Shown here: one piece after another, positions 28,018 through 35,932 of the stretch
Position numbering within the stretch: the first letter of the stretch is position 1
Layout: the number at the start of each line of letters is the position of its first letter
Assembly: GCF_900142065.1 (NCBI RefSeq)
Contig: NZ_FSRJ01000004.1
Coordinates: forward strand, 372,001 to 436,000
DNA: 64,000 bases
Source of the DNA: Agromyces cerinus subsp. cerinus
Lineage (GTDB): Bacteria > Actinomycetota > Actinomycetes > Actinomycetales > Microbacteriaceae
Reading direction: 5' to 3'
Program-made: the position numbers and the translations under genes
The notes under the pieces: generated by a model
The model's input: the letters and a program-made list of their open reading frames with translations, nothing else
The model's database searches: none
Told to the model about the DNA's origin: nothing

Positions 28018-28359
28018 TCAGCCCGTGATCACCTGCTGCTCGCCGGTGATGACCGGGCTCGCCCGCCGCGCCGGACGCGTGTACGTCGCCCGGTGCACCG
28101 GCGGCACGTAGCGGCGGTCGCGTCGAGTGGTGCGCCGGGCGTCCCTCCTCGGCCGCAGCACCAGCCCCATGCAGACGAGGCTCACGCCCGCGATCGCGGC
28201 TGCAGCACCGACCGCCGCGATCAGCAGCGCGACGTTGCTCTGCTGACCCGAACCGAACACCGATGAGTACGCGAGCATCGCAGCTCCCGTCACCATGCCG
28301 ACCAGGCCGAGCATCGTCGCCGCACCGCCGGACCGCATGAGCTTCTTGCCTGCCGTCAT
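28018..28359 (-). CDS. Small two-helix membrane protein, unknown function
   Basis: A 113-residue protein with two hydrophobic helices (about residues 10-34 and 42-67) and a strongly basic, Arg/Thr-rich C-terminal tail (LRPRRDARRTTRRDRRYV) that should lie in the cytosol. I recognise no family. The ATG at 28359 is preferred because AGGGGG lies 8 bases upstream. GTG and ATG codons 6 and 9 bases earlier are alternatives. It is divergent from the TetR gene and shares its promoter region. Confidence 0.6.
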   Translation of the reverse strand: MTAGKKLMRSGGAATMLGLVGMVTGAAMLAYSSVFGSGQQSNVALLIAAVGAAAAIAGVSLVCMGLVLRPRRDARRTTRRDRRYVPPVHRATYTRPARRASPVITGEQQVITG

Positions 28360-28505
28360 GCTCATCACCCCCTACTGCATTCCTCTTCCCTGAGTAGGAA
28401 TGTCCGGATGCGCCGGGTCGGTTCCACAATCGCGACCGCCGGCGCCTCGAGGAGAACATGCCCCGCTTCCGAATGCGACAACCTTCGTTCTCACGGATCG
28501 ACAAA

Positions 28506-28532
28506 TCTAGATGTTAGTGACTAACATCTAGA
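28506..28532 (+). promoter_or_regulatory. Perfect palindromic operator of the TetR-ABC operon
   Basis: Twelve-base arms TCTAGATGTTAG and CTAACATCTAGA are separated by TGA, a perfect inverted repeat ending 2 bases before the regulator start codon. The right arm includes TAACAT, a plausible -10 element 7 bases from the GTG, so repressor binding would occlude the promoter. It is noticeably AT-rich for the region. Confidence 0.85.
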
Positions 28533-28534
28533 AC

Positions 28535-29101
28535 GTGAACAGAACCGATCGCTCGCGCGCGGAAGCCACTCGTCACCTTCTCACCGAGGTTGCGATTGGC
28601 CTCTTCGAACGCGATGGCTTCGATCGCACGACGACTGCGAGCATCGCCGCTGCTGCCGGGGTCTCGGAAATGACGTTCTTCCGGCATTTCGGCACGAAGC
28701 AGGGCGTGCTCTTCGACGACCCGTACGACCCCGCCATCGTCCACGCGATCGCCGGCCGTCGTGACGGCCGCCTCGTGCAGCGCATCACGGCAGGGATGCG
28801 ACAAGCATGGGCTGAGTTGCCGGAGCCCGCGGAGGCACAGGTCCGACGGCGGATCGCCATCGTGGCCACGACGCCGGAGCTTCGGGCGGGCATGTCGGCG
28901 AACATGGAGCGAACGGTGGCCGCGGTCGTGCAACAGCTCGTCGCCGACGGTTCGAACGCGTTCGAAGCACGGGTGGCTGCTGGCGCGGTCATGGCCGGGG
29001 TGGCTGCGGGACTGCTCGAATGGGCCACATCATCTGATGGCCGTCTCCATGAGAGCCTCGTCGCGGCGCTCGAGATCGTCGGAGGTGCGAACGATGAGTG
29101 A
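28535..29101 (+). CDS. TetR/AcrR-family repressor
   Basis: A 188-residue regulator. The N-terminal HTH (ATRHLLTEVAIGLFERDGF, then TASIAAAAGVSEMTFFRHF, residues about 10-52) is canonical TetR. The C-terminal ligand domain is helical and not assignable. The GTG at 28535 is the only start upstream of the HTH. It has no ribosome site, and the operator sits immediately before it, so the transcript is probably leaderless and autoregulated. The ABC ATPase gene overlaps its last 8 bases. Confidence 0.88.
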   Translation: MNRTDRSRAEATRHLLTEVAIGLFERDGFDRTTTASIAAAAGVSEMTFFRHFGTKQGVLFDDPYDPAIVHAIAGRRDGRLVQRITAGMRQAWAELPEPAEAQVRRRIAIVATTPELRAGMSANMERTVAAVVQQLVADGSNAFEARVAAGAVMAGVAAGLLEWATSSDGRLHESLVAALEIVGGANDE

Positions 29102-29837
29102 CGGGATGGTCCTCGACCGGGTGAGCCGGTCGTATCGCGGCGGCGCTGGTGTGCGGGAGGCCTCGCTCGTCGTTCGTCCGGGTGAGATCCATGCGCTCGT
29201 CGGACTCAATGGCGCAGGGAAGTCGACACTGATGAAGCTGCTCCTCGGCATGCTCCGACCCGACAGCGGAGCAGCGCTGATCGGCGGCGTCGACGTGCGC
29301 CGAGCGGACTCGCGGACATGGTCGAGGCTGGGGCAGCTGGTCGAGACACCGCTTGCGTACGGCGAACTCACGGTCCGCGCGAATCTGAGTGTCGCGGCCC
29401 AGCTTCGTGGGGTTCCGTCAGCCGAGCGGTCGATGGTGATCGACAAGGCGGTTGAGGCCTTCCGGCTGACCGAGTACGTGAATCGACGCACTCGATCGTT
29501 GTCGCTCGGCAACCGGCAGCGGCTCGGGATCGCTGCCGCTCTGCAGCATGAGCCCGATTTCGTGGTGCTCGACGAGCCGACCAACGCGCTCGACCCCGCC
29601 GGAACGATTCTGCTTCGTGAAGCAGTGGCTCGCCTCGCCGGGCAGGGGGCGGCGGTGCTGATCTCCAGTCACCATCTCGATGAGGTCGCGCGCATCGCCG
29701 ACACGATCACCGTCATGAACGCGGGACGTCTCATCGGCCACCTCGACCCGCAGGACGACGACCTCGAGCGCGCCTTCTTCCAGAGTGTGCTGCGCGATGA
29801 CGAATCGCGATCCGAGGACGGAGAGCAGTCGGCATGA
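29094..29837 (+). CDS. ABC transporter ATP-binding protein (export type)
   Basis: A 247-residue single-domain ATPase. It has Walker A GLNGAGKST, a signature in the variant form LSLGNRQRLGIAAAL, Walker B FVVLDEPTNALDP and the switch His in ISSHHLDEVARIAD. This is the CcmA/NatA-like subfamily used for multi-subunit exporters and lantibiotic or drug efflux. The ATG at 29094 lies within the end of the TetR gene, with GGAGG 8 bases upstream. It pairs with the next gene. Confidence 0.88.
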   Translation: MSDGMVLDRVSRSYRGGAGVREASLVVRPGEIHALVGLNGAGKSTLMKLLLGMLRPDSGAALIGGVDVRRADSRTWSRLGQLVETPLAYGELTVRANLSVAAQLRGVPSAERSMVIDKAVEAFRLTEYVNRRTRSLSLGNRQRLGIAAALQHEPDFVVLDEPTNALDPAGTILLREAVARLAGQGAAVLISSHHLDEVARIADTITVMNAGRLIGHLDPQDDDLERAFFQSVLRDDESRSEDGEQSA

Positions 29838-30607
29838 ACGCACGTCATCGGTTCGCAATCGCCGTCACCGTCGAAGGCCGAAAGCTCCGGGCTGCTCGGG
29901 TGCCGGTCGTCACCGCGCTGCTGTTCGTCGCCGGCGTCACCGCGATCTGCATGTCGGTGACGATCGCCGTCACGAATGGCTCAGCGGAACTCGTCACGAA
30001 GCTCGGCCCGCTGGTCGCCGAGGGCGGCTGGGCGGGTTACCTCTCTTCCGCAACCCAGGTTGTCGGGGCAGGCGGCTTCATCGCGTGCGGGGTGGTGCTG
30101 AGCTGGTCGTTCGGGCGGGAGTTCGCCGAAGGGACGATCACAGGCCTCTTCGCTCTGCCGGTCGGCCGCGCGATGATCGCCGCAGCGAAACTGGTCGTGT
30201 TCTTCGCTTGGGCGATCGCCGTCTCCGCACTGTCGACCGCCGCGATCATCCTGGGCGGGCTCGCAGCGGGACTCGGCTCGCCTGGGGCCGAATCCTTCGC
30301 ATCGCTCGGCCGGGTCTTCGTGCTGATCGTGCTGACGGCGTTGATGGCGGTGCCCGCCGCCTGGGTGGCGACCCTCAGCCGCGGCCTGCTCGGAGGGATC
30401 GCCGCAACGATCGCCCTCGTCGCGAGCGCGCAGGTCCTCGTGATCTCTGGTGCCGGCGCATGGTATCCGCCGGCCGCCCCGGCTCTGTGGGCCATGGACC
30501 CGGCGTCGGTCGATGGTGCCGCGCTTGCACTGTCGTCGTTCTTCCCGCTGCTCTTCGCGGTACTGACCCTGCTGGCGTGGCGGCATCTTCAACTGGATCG
30601 CGCATGA
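29834..30607 (+). CDS. ABC transporter permease (ABC-2 type)
   Basis: A 257-residue membrane protein with six hydrophobic segments (about residues 20-45, 72-92, 110-145, 155-180, 185-215 and 225-250). The amphipathic segment FGREFAEGTITGLFALPVGR after the second helix is typical of ABC-2/BcrB-like permeases. It overlaps the ATPase by ATGA. With the ATPase and TetR regulator it forms a compact efflux operon, probably induced by its own substrate, which is not known. Confidence 0.85.
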   Translation: MNARHRFAIAVTVEGRKLRAARVPVVTALLFVAGVTAICMSVTIAVTNGSAELVTKLGPLVAEGGWAGYLSSATQVVGAGGFIACGVVLSWSFGREFAEGTITGLFALPVGRAMIAAAKLVVFFAWAIAVSALSTAAIILGGLAAGLGSPGAESFASLGRVFVLIVLTALMAVPAAWVATLSRGLLGGIAATIALVASAQVLVISGAGAWYPPAAPALWAMDPASVDGAALALSSFFPLLFAVLTLLAWRHLQLDRA

Positions 30608-30696
30608 GGCTGGAACGCACCTCGTGGTACGCCCACGAGTACGGGGAGAACGCCCGAAGCCATCCGGCATCGGCCACCTGGTTCGCGATCGCTTGA
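30604..30696 (+). CDS. Doubtful 30-codon ORF at the end of the exporter operon
   Basis: ATG 30604 overlaps the permease stop (ATGA) and reads MRLERTSWYAHEYGENARS and eleven more residues to a TGA. Coupling is the only argument for translation. The peptide has no recognisable motif. It could be the eroded start of a lost gene or simply open sequence. Confidence 0.2.
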   Translation: MRLERTSWYAHEYGENARSHPASATWFAIA

Positions 30697-30742
30697 TGAC
30701 GAGGAGCGGTTCCGGAGGACGCCTGCCGCGCCCGTTGACGCA

Positions 30743-30774
30743 GAAATCCCGGCCTCACTCGAGACCGGGATTTC
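30743..30774 (-). terminator. Terminator of the first initiator tRNA gene
   Basis: A perfect 10-bp stem (30743-30752 with 30765-30774, arms GAAATCCCGG/CCGGGATTTC) around a 12-base loop, downstream of the tRNA on the minus strand. A nearly identical hairpin follows the second tRNA copy. Confidence 0.75.
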
Positions 30775-30775
30775 T

Positions 30776-30878
30776 TCGTGCGTTCTGATGAACACCTTGG
30801 TTGCGGGGGCAGGATTTGAACCTACGACCTCTGGGTTATGAGCCCAGCGAGCTACCGAACTGCTCCACCCCGCGGCAC
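30776..30878. repeat. Left copy of a 103-bp direct repeat containing an initiator tRNA
   Basis: These 103 bases are identical to 45652-45754 and lie in the same orientation. The repeat covers the tRNA plus 22 bases beyond its 3' end and 4 bases before its 5' end. Together with its partner it brackets 14.9 kb. Confidence 0.9.
30798..30874 (-). tRNA. Initiator tRNA-Met (CAT), first copy
   Basis: A 77-base tRNA including an encoded CCA. The anticodon CAT is at 30838-30840 in the loop CTCATAA. It has the initiator hallmarks: an unpaired C1-A72 at the end of the acceptor stem (CGCGGGG with CCCCGCA) and the GGG/CCC base pairs in the anticodon stem. The T-arm GGTTCAAATCC is intact. A second identical copy lies at 45674-45750. 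Confidence 0.95.
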
Positions 30879-31053
30879 CGACCGCCTTGCGGCAGTCATC
30901 CATCGTCCCGAGTCATCACGAGTCTCCTCGATCAACTCTTTGCGTTGGTCTGATCAGTTTACGGCACGGTTCGAGCGCGCTCGACCAGTCGAAGCATCCG
31001 CTCCGGCCGAATGCGGAATCCCACGTGAGGAACGGTGGTGAATTCGCTCGCTG

Positions 31054-31647
31054 TTACCAGGCCGCGACGTACTCCGACACCGGCAGCACCGTGCTCCGCA
31101 CGACCGGGAGGCCGCGGCCGATGGCCTGGTCGATGCGGTCGCGCAGCGCCTGCGAGTCGATGCGGTAGTCGACGAAGTCGGTGTCGCTCGCGTACACGCC
31201 GATCGGCAGGGTGATCGCCTGGAAGAAGGAGAACAGCGGCCGGAACTGGTGCTCGATGATGAGCGCATGCCGGTCGCTGCCTCCGGTTGCCGCGAGCAGC
31301 ACCGGCTTGTCGATGAGCGCGTACTGTCCGACGAAGTCGAACACGTGCTTGAACAGGCCCGTGAACGAGGCCCGGTACACGGGGCTGGCGACGATCAGGA
31401 GCGTGGCCGACTCGATGCGGCGCAGCGCCTCCTCGGCGATCGGGCTGAGGTCGTCGCGGCTCAGCGCACCCGAGAACTCGCGACCGATGTCGGAGAGCTC
31501 GATGAGGTGCGTCTCGACCTCGAGGTCGTTGCCCGCGCCGGAGCGCAGGGCGGTGGCGAAGCCCTCGAGGATCTCGCAGACGAGCACGGTGGTCTTCGAC
31601 GGCGAATGGAGGCTTCCGGAGACGGCGACGATGGAGATGTTCGGCAT
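31054..31647 (-). CDS. NADPH-dependent FMN reductase (MsuE/SsuE-like)
   Basis: A 197-residue flavodoxin-fold reductase. The FMN phosphate loop AVSGSLHSPSKTT at the N-terminus and ASPVYRASFTGLFKHVFD in the middle are the signatures of MsuE/SsuE. It supplies FMNH2 to two-component monooxygenases by diffusion. Four such luciferase-like enzymes are encoded within 14 kb. The ribosome site of the ATG at 31647 is weak. Upstream, at 31710-31727, lies a degenerate copy of the element found before the other operons of this block. Confidence 0.9.
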   Translation of the reverse strand: MPNISIVAVSGSLHSPSKTTVLVCEILEGFATALRSGAGNDLEVETHLIELSDIGREFSGALSRDDLSPIAEEALRRIESATLLIVASPVYRASFTGLFKHVFDFVGQYALIDKPVLLAATGGSDRHALIIEHQFRPLFSFFQAITLPIGVYASDTDFVDYRIDSQALRDRIDQAIGRGLPVVRSTVLPVSEYVAAW

Positions 31648-31709
31648 GGATGGACGCTAACCCGCTTCGGTCGACGCCGGAATCGCACCGGACGCGCAGG
31701 GTAAGCGGG

Positions 31710-31727
31710 CGAAACAGGCCTTCACGC
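31710..31727 (-). promoter_or_regulatory. Weak copy of the block-wide promoter element, upstream of the FMN reductase
   Basis: On the minus strand the sequence GCGTGAAGGCCTGTTTCG shares GCGTGAAGG, TGTT and CG with the element at 33295-33311 in the same spacing. It stands 62 bases before the start codon. The resemblance is partial and could be chance. Confidence 0.3.
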
Positions 31728-31809
31728 GGCGTATCCGGATGTCACGAATGCGCCGTCGAACGCGATCGGATGCCCCGCGGATGTCGCCGCGTGACCGCGC
31801 CGACCGCCG

Positions 31810-33144
31810 TCACGCGTCGCGGAGAAGTCGCCGCGTGACGCGCGCGGAGAAGTACAGGGCGTCGACCGGCACGTGCTCGTCGGCCGTGTGGAACTGCGCG
31901 AACACGTCGAACTCGTCGGGCACCCGCAGCGGCACGAAGCCGTAGCCGGCGATGCCCAGGCCGGCGAGGTGCTTGTTGTCGGTGCTCGCTGGCAGCAGGT
32001 AGGGCACGACGACGCCGTCCTCGTCCTCGGCGGCGATCGCACGCTGGGCCACCCCGAGGAGCGGGGAATCGAGTGGCGCTGCAATGGGCGGGATCCAGCG
32101 TCCGATCTCGAGCTCCACGTCGCTGCCGACGAGGCGCTGCAGGTCGGCGCGGAACGTGTCCTCGTGCCCGGGCAGGATCCGGAGGTCGAGCGCGGCGGTC
32201 GCTGTGGCCGGGATGACATTGGTCTTCGATCCGGCCTCGAGCACGGTCGGCGACGCCGTGTCGCGCAGGGTCGCGCCGACGATGCCGCCGACGAACCCGA
32301 GCTCGTCGAGCTGCGCCTCGAGCGCGGCATCCGTGAACTCGACGCCGCGCGCCGCTCCGAACCGCTCGAGGAACGCATCGAGGGCGGGGGTGCGCGTCAC
32401 CGGGAACCGGTGCTCGCCGACCGCGGCGACTGCGCGGGCGAGGCGCACCACGGCGTTGTCCGCCGTCGGCCGCGAGCCGTGGCCAGGGCGGCCGCGTGCG
32501 CGCAGCTGTGCCCACGCAACCCCCTTCTCGGCGGTCGCGATGAGGTAGGCGCGGCGCCCGGGCGCGAGCGGCACCGAGAATCCGCCGACCTCGCTGAGCG
32601 CCTCGGTCGCACCCTCGAACAGCTCGGGGTGGTGCTCGACGAGCCACTTGGCGCCCCACACTCCCCCGGCCTCCTCATCGGCGAAGAACGCGAAGATCAG
32701 GTCGCGCTCGGGCACCTCGTCGTCGCGCGTGAAGGCCCGCGCGACCGCGAGGATGACGCCGGCGAAGTTCTTCATGTCGACGGCGCCGCGGCCGTAGAGC
32801 ACGCCGTCTTCGATCTCGGCGCCGAAGGGCGGATGCGTCCAGTCCTGCCCCTCGACGGGGACGACGTCGAGATGGGCGTGCACGACGAGCGCCCCGCGCG
32901 ACGGATCGCGTCCCGTGAGGCGGGCGACGACGCTCCCTCGACCCGGCCGCGATTCGAGCAGGGTCGTCTCGTACCCGACCTCCTCGAGGGCCGCCTGCAC
33001 GTACCGGGCGGCCCGGGTCTCACCATCACCGATCGTGTCGGGATTGCCGGTGTTGACGCTCTCGATGCGGATGAGGTCGCGGATGAACCGCAGGGCCTCC
33101 TCCTCGAGGAGCGAGCCGGCGGCGGGGACTCGGTTCGAAGTCAT
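31810..33144 (-). CDS. M20-family metallopeptidase / amidohydrolase
   Basis: A 444-residue M20 enzyme (ArgE/DapE/succinyl-diaminopimelate type). Metal ligands are in VVHAHLDVVP (His, Asp), YGRGAVDMKN (Asp) and FFADEEAGG (Glu pair), and the C-terminal His is in FAQFHTADEH. A dimerisation domain with GRPGHGSRP occupies about residues 200-320. In Bacillus organosulfur operons an M20 enzyme removes the N-acetyl group after C-S cleavage, which fits the neighbours here. ATG 33144 has AGGAG 10 bases before it. It is divergent from the monooxygenase operon, and 162 bases upstream of the FMN reductase on the same strand. Confidence 0.88.
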   Translation of the reverse strand: MTSNRVPAAGSLLEEEALRFIRDLIRIESVNTGNPDTIGDGETRAARYVQAALEEVGYETTLLESRPGRGSVVARLTGRDPSRGALVVHAHLDVVPVEGQDWTHPPFGAEIEDGVLYGRGAVDMKNFAGVILAVARAFTRDDEVPERDLIFAFFADEEAGGVWGAKWLVEHHPELFEGATEALSEVGGFSVPLAPGRRAYLIATAEKGVAWAQLRARGRPGHGSRPTADNAVVRLARAVAAVGEHRFPVTRTPALDAFLERFGAARGVEFTDAALEAQLDELGFVGGIVGATLRDTASPTVLEAGSKTNVIPATATAALDLRILPGHEDTFRADLQRLVGSDVELEIGRWIPPIAAPLDSPLLGVAQRAIAAEDEDGVVVPYLLPASTDNKHLAGLGIAGYGFVPLRVPDEFDVFAQFHTADEHVPVDALYFSARVTRRLLRDA

Positions 33145-33232
33145 GTCGTTCAGTCTCCTGTCGCGGGGCGGGCGCCACCACTGTGCCGACGCGCCGGCCG
33201 GGCGGCAACCCGCATCGCGTCGCGTGACGCGC

Positions 33233-33249
33233 CGTGAAGCGATGTTGCG
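33233..33249 (+). promoter_or_regulatory. Second, shorter copy of the block-wide element in the M20/monooxygenase promoter
   Basis: CGTGAAGCGATGTTGCG differs from 33295-33311 by one base and lies 62 bases upstream of it in the same orientation. It sits 89 bases from the M20 start and may serve that gene or act as a second binding site for the monooxygenase operon. Confidence 0.5.
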
Positions 33250-33290
33250 AATGCGACGGCGGATGACGCCCGCGATCCGCCCCGCGGCAT

Positions 33291-33334
33291 CCTGCGTGAA
33301 GGGATGTTGCGGTCGACGGCGTCCCGTGACGAGG
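33291..33334 (+). promoter_or_regulatory. Promoter element shared with 45516-45559
   Basis: These 44 bases match the minus strand of 45516-45559 at nearly every position. The shared core is GGATGTTGCGGTCG, flanked by CCTGCGTGA and CCGTGACGA. Both copies end about 40 bases before the first start codon of their operon. This is best read as a common activator site or promoter. Confidence 0.65.
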
Positions 33335-33374
33335 GCCGTTGCAGTGATCGGGCACCGGGCGGAGAGTTGCCGCC

Positions 33375-34565
33375 ATGACACGACGAACGACCATCGCAGT
33401 CGCCCTCGACGGCGCCGGCTGGCATCCCGCCGCGTGGCGCGACCCCTCGGCGCGACCCGCGGAACTCTTCAGTCCCGACTACTGGATCGACCTGGCACGC
33501 ACCGCCGAACGAGCGGGCGTCGACCTCCTCACCATCGAGGACGCGCTCGGCCTGCAGTCCTCGGCCTTCGGCACCACCGACGACCGCACCGACGAGGTGC
33601 GCGGCCGCCTCGACGCCCTGCTCATCGCCTCCCTCATCGCGCCGACGACGAGCCGCATCGGGCTCGTGCCCACGGTCACGACCACGCACACCGAACCGTT
33701 CCACGTCGCGACCGGGCTGCAGACGCTCGACTTCGCGAGCCGAGGTCGTGCGGGATGGCGGGTGCAGGTCTCGGGGGCCGCACACGAGGCCCGTCACTTC
33801 GGCCGCCGGACGTTCGCGCCCCTCGACCTCGAGGCCGTGCGCCGGGGCGACTCCGCCCTCCTCCGTGAACTGTTCGACGAGGCCCGCGACGTCGTCGAGG
33901 TCGTGCGGCGCCTCTGGGACGGCTGGGAGGACGATGCCATCATCCGGGATGCCGCGACCGCGCGGTTCGTCGATCGCGACAAGCTGCACTACGCCGACTT
34001 CGAGGGCGCGCAGTTCTCGGTGAAGGGCCCCTCGATCACGCCGCGATCGCCGCAGGGCCAGCCGCTCGTGACCGCGCTCGCGCACCAGACGATTCCGTAC
34101 GAGCTCGCCGCGACGAGCGCCGACCTCGTCTTCGTCACGCCGCACGACGACGGCCAGGCGAGCTCGATCCTCGGCGAGGTGCGCGCGGCGGAGTCCCGGG
34201 TCGGCCGCGAAGGCCGCCCCCTCTCGGTACTCGCCGACATCGTGGTCCTCCTCGAGGCGACGCCGTCGCTCGCCACCGCAGCGCTCGAACGCCTCGATGC
34301 CGAGCACGGCGCGCCCGCGACATCCGATGCCCTCATCTTCGCCGGCACGCCAGAGGCGCTCGTCGAGCGCATCGACGCCTGGACCGACCTCGGTTACGAC
34401 GGCGTGCGCCTGCGCCCCGCCCGCCTCACGCGCGACCTCGAGCAGGTCGCCGAATGGGTGCTCCCCGCATTCGATCGAGCGGATGCCCCGGGCACCACCC
34501 TGCGCGAACGCCTCGGCTTCGAGCGCCCCGCGAACCGTTACACCGTTGAGGAGACCGCAGCATGA
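33375..34565 (+). CDS. Luciferase-like FMN-dependent monooxygenase 1
   Basis: A 396-residue bacterial-luciferase-family protein (TIM-barrel, uses FMNH2 and O2). Family features are FSPDYWIDLARTAERAGVDL, the strand RIGLVPTVTTTHTEPFH, LDFASRGRAGWRVQVS and a C-terminal EALVERIDAWTDLGYDGVRL. It belongs to the NtaA/SnaA/DszA side of the family, whose members cleave C-S or C-N bonds. The first gene of a three-monooxygenase operon, it starts at ATG 33375 with GGAGAG upstream. It overlaps the next gene by ATGA. Confidence 0.85.
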   Translation: MTRRTTIAVALDGAGWHPAAWRDPSARPAELFSPDYWIDLARTAERAGVDLLTIEDALGLQSSAFGTTDDRTDEVRGRLDALLIASLIAPTTSRIGLVPTVTTTHTEPFHVATGLQTLDFASRGRAGWRVQVSGAAHEARHFGRRTFAPLDLEAVRRGDSALLRELFDEARDVVEVVRRLWDGWEDDAIIRDAATARFVDRDKLHYADFEGAQFSVKGPSITPRSPQGQPLVTALAHQTIPYELAATSADLVFVTPHDDGQASSILGEVRAAESRVGREGRPLSVLADIVVLLEATPSLATAALERLDAEHGAPATSDALIFAGTPEALVERIDAWTDLGYDGVRLRPARLTRDLEQVAEWVLPAFDRADAPGTTLRERLGFERPANRYTVEETAA

Positions 34566-35932
34566 CGACGACACCTCGCCAGGTGCACCTGGCCGCCCAT
34601 TTTCCGGGCGTCAACAACACGACCGTGTGGAACGACCCGCTGCAGCGCAGCCAGATCGACTTCGCCGCCTTCGAGCACTTCGCCCGCACGGCCGAGCGGG
34701 GCCGGTTCGACTACCTGTTCCTCGCCGAGGGGCTGCGGCTCCGCGAGCACAAGGGGCTCATCCACGATCTCGACGTCGTCGGCCGGCCGAACACCCTTGC
34801 AGTGCTCGCTGCACTGGCAGCGGTCACGCGCCACATCGGCCTCGTCGGCACGCTCAGCGCCACGTTCAACGAGCCGTACGAGCTCGCCCGACAGCTCGCG
34901 ACGCTCGACCACCTCTCGAACGGGCGCGCCGGCTGGAACGTCGTCACGAGCTCGGATGCGTTCCACGGGGCGAACTTCCGCCGTGGCGGCTTCCTCGACC
35001 ACGGCGACCGCTACACGCGCGCCTCGGAGTTCGTGAGCCTCGCCAAGGAGCTGTGGGACAGCTGGTCGCCCGACGCCGTGGTGGCCGACCGCGCGAGCGG
35101 GCGCTTCCTCGCCGAGGAGGCGGTCACCCCGTTCAGCCATCGCGGCCCGCAGTTCGACGTCGATGGGCGGTTCAACGTGCCGCGCAGCCCGCAGGGGTAC
35201 CCGGTGATCGTGCAGGCGGGCGACTCCGCCGACGGGCGGGACTTCGCCGCCGAGCACGCCGAGGTGATCTTCTCGCGGCACAGCGTGTTCGACGAGGCGC
35301 AGCAGTTCTACCGCGATGTGAAGGGCCGGCTCGCCGGTCGCGGCCGAACCGAGGATTCGCTGAAGATCCTGCCCGCCGTCACCTTCGCGCTCGGCGATAC
35401 CGACGACGAGGCCGCCGAGCGGGCCCGCGCCGACGCGCTCGCCCAGGTCGGACCGAAGACGGCGATCACGGTGCTCGAGCAGGTGTGGGGCGTCGATCTC
35501 TCCGACCGCGATCCCGACGGGCCGCTGCCCGAGTTCGATCCCGACCCCGAGGCGTCGATCACGAAGGGCTGGGCACCCCGCTTCCCCAACGCCGTGAAGG
35601 TCGCACAGGCCTGGCGCGCACAGTCGGAGGCCGAGGGCCTCAGCATCCGCGAGCTCGTCATCACGGTCGCAGGACGGCAGTCGTTCATCGGCACGCCCAG
35701 CGGGGTCGCGGCGGAGATCGACCGCTACGTGCAGGAGCGCGCGACCGACGGCTTCGTCATCGTCGGCACCACCTCGCCGCACGGCCTCGACGAGTTCGTC
35801 GAACGGGTCATCCCGGAACTGCAGGAGCGCGGCGTCTACAGATCCGAGTACGAGGAGGGCGCGACCCTGCGCCGCACGCTCGGGCTGCCCGAGCCGACCG
35901 AGGTCGCCGAGGAGGTGCGTCGTGTCGGTTGA
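34562..35932 (+). CDS. Luciferase-like monooxygenase 2 (NtaA/SnaA/DszA type)
   Basis: A 456-residue flavin monooxygenase. The start VHLAAHFPGVNNTTVWNDP, then GRFDYLFLAEG, LATLDHLSNGRAGWNVVTS and SPQGYPVIVQAGDS are diagnostic of the nitrilotriacetate / dibenzothiophene-sulfone / S-alkyl-cysteine monooxygenase group (B. subtilis YtnJ is in the same group). It needs FMNH2 from a partner reductase, which is encoded at 31 kb. The start overlaps the previous stop, and the stop overlaps the next start by 11 bases, so all three are coupled. Confidence 0.88.
   Translation: MTTTPRQVHLAAHFPGVNNTTVWNDPLQRSQIDFAAFEHFARTAERGRFDYLFLAEGLRLREHKGLIHDLDVVGRPNTLAVLAALAAVTRHIGLVGTLSATFNEPYELARQLATLDHLSNGRAGWNVVTSSDAFHGANFRRGGFLDHGDRYTRASEFVSLAKELWDSWSPDAVVADRASGRFLAEEAVTPFSHRGPQFDVDGRFNVPRSPQGYPVIVQAGDSADGRDFAAEHAEVIFSRHSVFDEAQQFYRDVKGRLAGRGRTEDSLKILPAVTFALGDTDDEAAERARADALAQVGPKTAITVLEQVWGVDLSDRDPDGPLPEFDPDPEASITKGWAPRFPNAVKVAQAWRAQSEAEGLSIRELVITVAGRQSFIGTPSGVAAEIDRYVQERATDGFVIVGTTSPHGLDEFVERVIPELQERGVYRSEYEEGATLRRTLGLPEPTEVAEEVRRVG

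Noticed and set aside
28018-28359. Small membrane protein as a member of the TetR-regulated operon
   Set aside because: It is transcribed divergently, its start is about 150 bases from the palindrome, and no second operator is visible near it.
30589-30903. Open frames antisense across both tRNA regions giving a peptide with VVGSNPAPATK (also 45591-45866)
   Set aside because: This is the well-known translation of a tRNA-Met gene and its flank. It appears twice because the 103-bp repeat appears twice, and is not a protein family.
33145-33374. A SAM or other sulfur-related riboswitch in the leader of the first monooxygenase operon
   Set aside because: The shared element lies about 40 bases before the start codon, but I could not fold it into a conserved multi-stem aptamer, and the sequence after it is not conserved between the two copies. 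A protein-binding promoter element is simpler.
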